From assembly GCA_963791995.1 (NCBI GenBank), contig CAWBUQ010000023.1, forward strand, positions 62,001 through 126,000: DNA of 64,000 nt. Reading direction: 5' to 3'. This DNA comes from Bog-473 sp963791995. Lineage in GTDB: Bacteria > Actinomycetota > Acidimicrobiia > Acidimicrobiales > RAAP-2. Under the pieces are notes generated by a model. That model did not search any database and was not told where the DNA came from. It saw only the letters and a list, made by a program, of their open reading frames with translations. Each line of letters opens with the position of its first letter. Within the stretch, counting starts at the first letter, position 1. The position numbers and the translations under genes were made by a program. Shown here in pieces: positions 59,725 to 64,000 of this stretch.

Positions 59725-61310
59725 CGGAACGCGACCTCCACCCTTGTCCCCTGTTCGGGTGCCGAGTGCACCGAGAAGTCAGCACCGACCGACGACGCCC
59801 GCTCCCCCATGCTCAGGAGTCCGAAGCCACTCGACTCGGGCGCAGCGCCGGCATCAAAGCCCTTTCCGTCGTCCTCGATCACCAGTCGCACTCGCTCACC
59901 GTCCAACAGACGCACGACGACGTGTGCCGCCCGACCGTGCGTCGCCGCGTTGGTCACGGCCTCTCGGACGATGCGGAGGAGGTTCTCGGTCACATCGCCG
60001 GGCACGTCGATGTCGGTGGCCAGATCGAGGTCGACGACCACGCCGAGGCGTGCCCCCAGATCCTCCGCGGTCTGGGAAATGGCGCACACCAAGGACTGGG
60101 GTTCGGGCACGGAGAGCACCGTGATGGCGCGTCGGGCCTCATCGAGCGCACGGTCCGCTGCGCCCGAGAGCTCCCTGACGTCCAGCGACTTCGGCCGGTT
60201 GCCGTACCAGCCGCGCGTCTTGCTGGCGATGAAGGCCAGCTCGTGGGCGAGCCCGTCGTGCAACTCGCGCGCGATGCGGCGTCGCTCCTCCGCGGTCGCG
60301 CGCTGCTTGAGCGTCTCGTGGGCCGCCCAGTTGGACAGGGCCAGCTCGAGAAAGTGGCCCAGAGCGACGACTCGCTCGACGCACTCCTCGGGCACCGGAG
60401 CGCCGCGGCTGGCGACCGACAGGACGCCGTGCAGGGTGCCGTCGGGGCAGACCGGCACCCAGGCCCCATGCGTCACCCCTGTGGCGCCGATGGCCTCGCG
60501 CACGACAGGGCCGACGGTTTCGGCGTCGAGCGGACCGGACACAGGCTTGCGCGTGGTCACCGCCTCGACCACCGCCGGGAGCTCCTCGAGAGCCCAGCTC
60601 CGCTCGATCTGGTGGCCGGTGTCGTCGACCTGGGCGTCGACTGCAACGATCCCGTCCTCAATCCGGAGGTACGCGGCGCGGAACGTGGCCGTGCCCGTCG
60701 CCGGCGCGAGGCGCGCGGCCAGCTCGGTCCCCAGCGCGGTGATGGCCGGCGGGTCCGACAGCAAGGTGAGATCGCGGGCCGCATCGTTCAGGTCCTTCGC
60801 CTGACTGAGGAGCCTCATGGCACGGTCATTCGCCTCGAGCAGCCTGCTGCGCAAGGTGTGGATGCCAATGGACAACATGGCGGTGATGGAGCCCGTGAGG
60901 AAGAGTCGCCGCGCCGTCGCCCCTGCGAGATGCGGACCCGACGCGATGGACACGACGAGGATCGCCACCAGGACGGCGGCCACGACCAGCGCAGACTCCC
61001 AGCCCTCCCCGTAGAGCGCGACGCCGACGACGGGCACGAACAAGAGGATGCCCAGACCGCTTTCAGGCCCGCCGGTGGCCAGCAACAAGAGCGAGACCGA
61101 TGCGATGTAGAGACCTGAGCGGACCAGCCAGATGCGGGGCGGCACGCCATGGGTGCGCAGGACCAGGACGATCGTCGCGAAGAGCAGCGCGGTGCTGGCC
61201 CAGAACAGCGCCAGGTTCGTCGGCCCGGGAGGCCAGGTCGCGCTCAGCTGCCCCGCGATGGCGACGAAAGCGAACGGAGAGCGCCGGACGAAGATCTCGC
61301 GCCGGGTCAT
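59721..61310 (-). CDS. Membrane sensor histidine kinase with GAF domain (NarL-type)
   Basis: A 529-residue kinase. Five or six hydrophobic segments (residues about 10-140: FVAIAGQLSATWPPG, LALFWASTALLFATIVLVLR, ALVVAAVLVAILVVSIASGP) form the input module, followed by a GAF domain (about 180-320; FRAAYLRIEDGIVAVDAQVD, GAWVPVCPDGTLHGVLSVAS). The phosphoacceptor helix is ERRRIARELHDGLAHELAFI, and the ATPase has REAVTNAATHGRAAHVVVRL and VIEDDGKGFDAGAAPESSGF (G1 box) with GLLSMGERA. ATG 61310 has GGAG 8 nt upstream and overlaps the stop of a small upstream ORF. All residues for autophosphorylation are present. Confidence 0.9.
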   Translation of the reverse strand: MTRREIFVRRSPFAFVAIAGQLSATWPPGPTNLALFWASTALLFATIVLVLRTHGVPPRIWLVRSGLYIASVSLLLLATGGPESGLGILLFVPVVGVALYGEGWESALVVAAVLVAILVVSIASGPHLAGATARRLFLTGSITAMLSIGIHTLRSRLLEANDRAMRLLSQAKDLNDAARDLTLLSDPPAITALGTELAARLAPATGTATFRAAYLRIEDGIVAVDAQVDDTGHQIERSWALEELPAVVEAVTTRKPVSGPLDAETVGPVVREAIGATGVTHGAWVPVCPDGTLHGVLSVASRGAPVPEECVERVVALGHFLELALSNWAAHETLKQRATAEERRRIARELHDGLAHELAFIASKTRGWYGNRPKSLDVRELSGAADRALDEARRAITVLSVPEPQSLVCAISQTAEDLGARLGVVVDLDLATDIDVPGDVTENLLRIVREAVTNAATHGRAAHVVVRLLDGERVRLVIEDDGKGFDAGAAPESSGFGLLSMGERASSVGADFSVHSAPEQGTRVEVAFR

Positions 61311-61483
61311 GCCCGGATCTCCGGGCACCTCGCTGTGGTTGCGCAGGTGCGGCGCTCTGGGGGCTTTGGGGGCTTTTTGGGGGCTTTGCGCGCCTTGGAT
61401 GCCGTGGGCTCCCGGGGTGCCAGGGGCCCACGGCTGGTACTGGGTGCAGGGGGTGCCGAAGGCACTGTGGTCACGCTCGTCAC
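61307..61483 (-). CDS. Probable small protein coupled to the sensor kinase, 58 residues
   Basis: An overlooked-looking small gene. GTG 61483 lies 6 nt after GATAGT (61495-61490), the leaderless spacing of this window, and its TGA (61309-61307) overlaps the kinase ATG (61310) in ATGA, the coupling arrangement used by most operons here. The peptide is Pro-, Lys- and Ser-rich: VTSVTTVPSAPPAPSTSRG, then KARKAPKKPPKPPERRTCA, with one Cys pair near the end (T-C-A, R-C-P). No domain or signal is visible. It may be a real small protein or a leader controlling kinase translation. Confidence 0.45.
   Translation of the reverse strand: MTSVTTVPSAPPAPSTSRGPLAPREPTASKARKAPKKPPKPPERRTCATTARCPEIRA
61359..61387 (+). 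repeat. Three GGGGGCTTT direct repeats inside the small ORF
   Basis: Copies at 61359-61367, 61368-61376 and 61379-61387. On the coding (minus) strand they encode the KAPKKPPKPP stretch of the small protein. The G-run could form a quadruplex, but nothing shows it. Confidence 0.5.
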
Positions 61484-61705
61484 GACTGCACTATCGGCTC
61501 GAAACCCCGGTGCCCTGAGCCCGTCGTCCATCCCGATTGGCCGCGGCAGAGGGCCGAATTGCCGACGAAATTCGTCGGATTCGAGCGGTGTCCAAAAGGC
61601 TCCACGCTCCTCAAGATGGGTTGCAGCTCCTCCGACCTCCTCATGGACCGTGCAGGAACCACCGCGCCACCGAGGCGTGGACGACCGCCGGGCAGAGAGT
61701 GAGCA

Positions 61706-62350
61706 GTGGACATGAAGGGGACTCACAGGGTGACGCGGACGGGTCGTTTTACGTTCCGCTTGAAGATCGTCTCGGCGGTAGGGGGCATCCTGTTCGCCGG
61801 AGTGGCCGCCTACGCCGCCAGCAGCTGGGTCGTCAACCTGAACGCAGGCTCGAGCGGTCAGGGGCAGTCGGCCAGCATCTCGAACCTGTCGATCAACGCC
61901 GTCGCCTCACCCTCCCCGTCCAACCTGCTCTACCCTGGCGGCACCGGCGACGTGGTGGTCACGATCGCGAACCCGAACTCGTTCCCGGTCACCATCACCT
62001 CGGTGCAGCTGCCCACCAGCTCCACCTATGCCACGGGCTACACGACCAGCGCCCTGACGACGACGCAGACGGGGTGCATCGCCACGACTCCGAGCGGGGT
62101 GACATGGAACTTCGCCACGGGTACCAGCGGGAGCTCACACCTGTTGACGACACCTTTGACGGTGGGCGCCAGTGGGGCGGCGAACAACCCCCTCGTCGTC
62201 ACGCTGAGCAGTGACGCCACCATGGCAACGACCTCGCCCACAGCGTGCGCCAATACGTACTTCTCCCTGCCGTCCCTCACGGGTGTAACCGCGACCGGTG
62301 GCGCCGCAACATCGACCACCAGTCCGGCCACCGACGGCTGGACCAGCTGA
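61706..62350 (+). CDS. Exported beta-rich protein with post-signal W-V-V motif
   Basis: A 214-residue exported protein. The signal is FRLKIVSAVGGILFAGVAAY followed by AASSWVVNLNAGSSGQGQSA. The mature part is beta-rich and Thr/Ser-rich (GDVVVTIANPNSFPVTITSV, TPLTVGASGAANNPLVVTLS) with two Cys that may pair (TGCIATTP, TACANTYFS). It resembles small secreted fibre- or biofilm-type proteins (camelysin/TasA-like) in overall shape, without proof. GTG 61706 or ATG 61712 may be the start; GAGAGTGAG precedes both. The WVV-x-L segment recurs in the next gene, so the two are probably a functional pair. Confidence 0.6.
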   Translation: MDMKGTHRVTRTGRFTFRLKIVSAVGGILFAGVAAYAASSWVVNLNAGSSGQGQSASISNLSINAVASPSPSNLLYPGGTGDVVVTIANPNSFPVTITSVQLPTSSTYATGYTTSALTTTQTGCIATTPSGVTWNFATGTSGSSHLLTTPLTVGASGAANNPLVVTLSSDATMATTSPTACANTYFSLPSLTGVTATGGAATSTTSPATDGWTS

Positions 62351-62392
62351 CCCATCTTCACCCCCATTGTCAGCTGGGCAGGGAGCGGCGAG

Positions 62393-62866
62393 GTGAGCCG
62401 GCGGGCCGCACGGCTCGTGGCTCGCCTCGTCGTTCTCGTGTTCACCGTGGCCCTGTGCACGCTGAGCGCCCCCGGGTCGGCCTGGGCCACCACCAACTGG
62501 GTGGTCCACCTGGCTGCCAGCAGCAAAGCGCTGGCGCGCGCCACTGCCCTGCCCGCGGCCCCGTCGAGCATCACCGCGAGCTGCGCCGCACCCACCACGT
62601 CCAAGACGATCAAGGTGACCTGGGGCGCGGTCACCCACGCCACCGGCTACTCGGTGTACCAATCGACCACCTCGGCGACCGGCACGTACACCCTTGCCGC
62701 GAGCGGGATCGCGACCACGTCGTGGACCAGCGGCTCGCTGACGGCCAGCACGAACTACTGGTTCGAAGTGGTCGCGGTGGTGGGTACCAACTGGTCCAGT
62801 GCGAACTCCTCGGCCAGCGCCGAGAGCACCATCCACAGCACCAACCCGTTCTGCGCACAGCCATAG
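62393..62866 (+). CDS. Secreted fibronectin type III-like protein sharing the W-V-V motif
   Basis: A 157-residue exported protein. The signal peptide (VARLVVLVFTVALCTLSAPG) ends SAWATTNWVVHLAASSKALA, the same W-V-V-x-L element as the preceding gene. The rest is one fibronectin type III-like domain: TIKVTWGAVTHATGYSVYQS, then GTYTLAASGIATTSWTSGSL and YWFEVVAVVGTNWSSANSSA. Two Cys (ASCAAP, PFCAQP) flank it. GTG 62393 is preceded by GGGAGCGGCGAG. It lies 42 bp after the previous gene in the same direction. Confidence 0.65.
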   Translation: MSRRAARLVARLVVLVFTVALCTLSAPGSAWATTNWVVHLAASSKALARATALPAAPSSITASCAAPTTSKTIKVTWGAVTHATGYSVYQSTTSATGTYTLAASGIATTSWTSGSLTASTNYWFEVVAVVGTNWSSANSSASAESTIHSTNPFCAQP

Positions 62867-62882
62867 TTGGCCGTGCCCGGAC

Positions 62883-64000
62883 TCAGGAGGGCGGGTGGTC
62901 GTCGGGACACGTCCCCGGTGGATTGTTGAAGTTGGGGTCGCTGACCCATGCAGCTTGCGACCAGTCCCCGACGGCGGGGGCGAGACGGAACACCGACGTC
63001 ATGTCGGCCAGGAGGGCGTCCCCGTAACGCGCACTGCCCTCCGGACACAGATGGACGTTGTCGGCCTTGCGCACCCTGATCCACTGGTCTTTGGGCGCCC
63101 GCGGATCGTTCTCAGGTGGCAGCCACGGCGAGTACGTGCCCTGCAACGCCAGCGAGCTGGCGATCGGGAAGTACATGACGCGGCCGGGGAAGTAGGTCGT
63201 CATGCTCTTTGCGATGGTGTTCCAGGCGATGTCGCCGCTCCGGCGCTCCTTGTTGTAGCTCGCTTGCTGCGATGGGTTCGGGGCTGGGAGCTCGCCCGAG
63301 GACTGGGGGAACTGGAGGAAGATCACGCCCTCGACGCCGTTGCCGGGGGCCAGCAAGGTGTTCGTCGCACTCTTGAGGAGCTTGGTGTATTGGACCGGAT
63401 CGTGGAGGGCGTTCGGTGTCGTCGGGCCGTACTGGTCCCAGCTCCACGAGGCCACGATGATCTGCGGATGAGCCTGTTGGATCAGCGTCGGGAACGACGT
63501 GGCCCAGTTCGACTTGGTGAGTCCGAAGCCGTCGATGGTCTTGCGGGTGACCGAGACCTGGCCGGTCGCCTGGAGCGCTGCCGTAATCCCGTAGGACGCG
63601 TCGCCCATGACCGAATCTCCGACGAGCATCACCCGGAGCGGATCGGCCGAAGAGGGTGCCGCACTCAGCTGAATTTTCTGCCCGGTGTAGCCACCCGCGC
63701 CGGGCACGCGCTGCCCCGCCGCTCCGGAGAGGTGCGTCGTCCCCACCACCTTGGACGGGTCGGCCACCGCGGGAATCGTGGCGACGACGATCAGGACCGC
63801 GCTGAGGAGGCCGGCCAGCGGTGCGCCCCACCAGCGGACGATCCCGCCGGGACGGGCGAGGCGTATCGGCCGCTCAACGAGGTAGTAGCTGGCCGTGGAC
63901 AGCGCCAGCGTCAGGAAGATGCGCACCAGGTCGAGCGACACGGTGGGCAGACCTGTCCGGGCGGCCGTGACATAGACGATCACCGGCCAATGCCACAGAT
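62883..64000 (-). CDS. Membrane acyltransferase (acyltransferase-3/OatA-like) with SGNH domain, 5' part outside the window
   Basis: The visible 372 residues are the C-terminal half. LWHWPVIVYVTAARTG is the late helix of the acyltransferase-3 family; then LDLVRIFLTLALSTASYYLV with ERPIRLA, and the last helix GAPLAGLLSAVLIVVATIPA. The extracytoplasmic SGNH-hydrolase domain follows: VMLVGDSVMGDASYGITAAL (the G-D-S block), IIVASWSWDQYGPTTPNALH (block III-like) and ADNVHLCPEGSARYGDALLA (D-x-x-H). The enzyme probably O-acetylates a cell-wall or extracellular polysaccharide. Start beyond base 64000. Confidence 0.85.
   Translation of the reverse strand, partial: LWHWPVIVYVTAARTGLPTVSLDLVRIFLTLALSTASYYLVERPIRLARPGGIVRWWGAPLAGLLSAVLIVVATIPAVADPSKVVGTTHLSGAAGQRVPGAGGYTGQKIQLSAAPSSADPLRVMLVGDSVMGDASYGITAALQATGQVSVTRKTIDGFGLTKSNWATSFPTLIQQAHPQIIVASWSWDQYGPTTPNALHDPVQYTKLLKSATNTLLAPGNGVEGVIFLQFPQSSGELPAPNPSQQASYNKERRSGDIAWNTIAKSMTTYFPGRVMYFPIASSLALQGTYSPWLPPENDPRAPKDQWIRVRKADNVHLCPEGSARYGDALLADMTSVFRLAPAVGDWSQAAWVSDPNFNNPPGTCPDDHPPS

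Noticed and set aside
61359..61387. GGGGGCTTT repeats as a CRISPR-like or regulatory array
   Set aside because: Nine-base units without spacers; explained by Lys/Pro codons of the small ORF.

Overview
The window is strongly GC-rich and reads as the chromosome of an actinomycete. The markers are a mycothiol-conjugate amidase, two LLM-class (F420-type) oxidoreductases, a ClpS adaptor, an actinobacterial PspA/HtpX/PspAB operon, frequent GTG starts and operons stitched together by 4-bp ATGA/GTGA overlaps. Many genes have a -10-like hexamer (TANNNT or close) only 5-9 nt before the start codon and no ribosome binding site, the signature of leaderless mRNAs. That style, with the gene content, would fit the Acidimicrobiia or a relative, but the lineage is inferred. 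There is no rRNA operon, CRISPR array, transposase or phage gene; one tRNA is present.

Layout. 1-9.7 kb: a two-component pair, an ABC1/UbiB-family kinase, a GNAT acetyltransferase, a DNA methyltransferase operon of uncertain role (4.1-7.8 kb), then an enoyl-CoA hydratase and an LLM oxidoreductase. This stretch is riddled with single-base frameshifts in otherwise well-conserved proteins, so sequencing indels are the likeliest cause. 9.7-13.9 kb: aldo/keto reductase and VOC genes, a nonapeptide-repeat protein with an RDD membrane protein, an enoyl-CoA hydratase, a truncated hemoglobin and tRNA-Gly(UCC). 13.9-18.9 kb: an AT-richer, gene-poor stretch just past the tRNA, with poorly recognisable genes (possible island, no att repeat seen). 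18.9-25.6 kb: a DUF1214/sulfotransferase pair, a DUF4405-like protein and a PadR-controlled FtsX-type ABC exporter. 25.7-37.8 kb: an ArsR-SRPBCC regulator with a visible operator, a secreted GH16 protein, peroxiredoxin, a Tat-type solute-binding protein, divergent ABC-F and MFS genes, a GNAT, a lipoprotein, ClpS, a zinc alcohol dehydrogenase and a membrane protein.

37.9-46.7 kb is an Atu-like acyl-CoA carboxylation module: enoyl-CoA hydratase, carboxyltransferase, biotin carboxylase/BCCP and AtuA-family protein in one overlapping operon, with an acyl-CoA dehydrogenase divergent from it and a thioesterase behind. Together these could dehydrogenate, carboxylate and hydrate a branched or isoprenoid acyl-CoA. 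46.7-53.3 kb: a PD-(D/E)XK nuclease, PAP2 phosphatase and DsbA-like protein; an LLM oxidoreductase; then purK-purE with a ChbG-like deacetylase and a tail-anchored protein. 53.3-59.0 kb: mycothiol-conjugate amidase divergent from pspA-htpX-pspAB-phosphatase, meeting a pterin dehydratase/fumarase operon. 59.1-64 kb: a second two-component system preceded by a probable overlooked small gene, two exported proteins sharing a post-signal motif, and the end of a membrane acyltransferase with an SGNH domain that runs off the window.

Frameshifted genes are listed over their full reconstructed span; the evidence says where the frame changes. Starts were chosen from overlaps, Shine-Dalgarno matches or the leaderless -10 pattern. 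Function calls rest on motif recognition only; no database search was possible.
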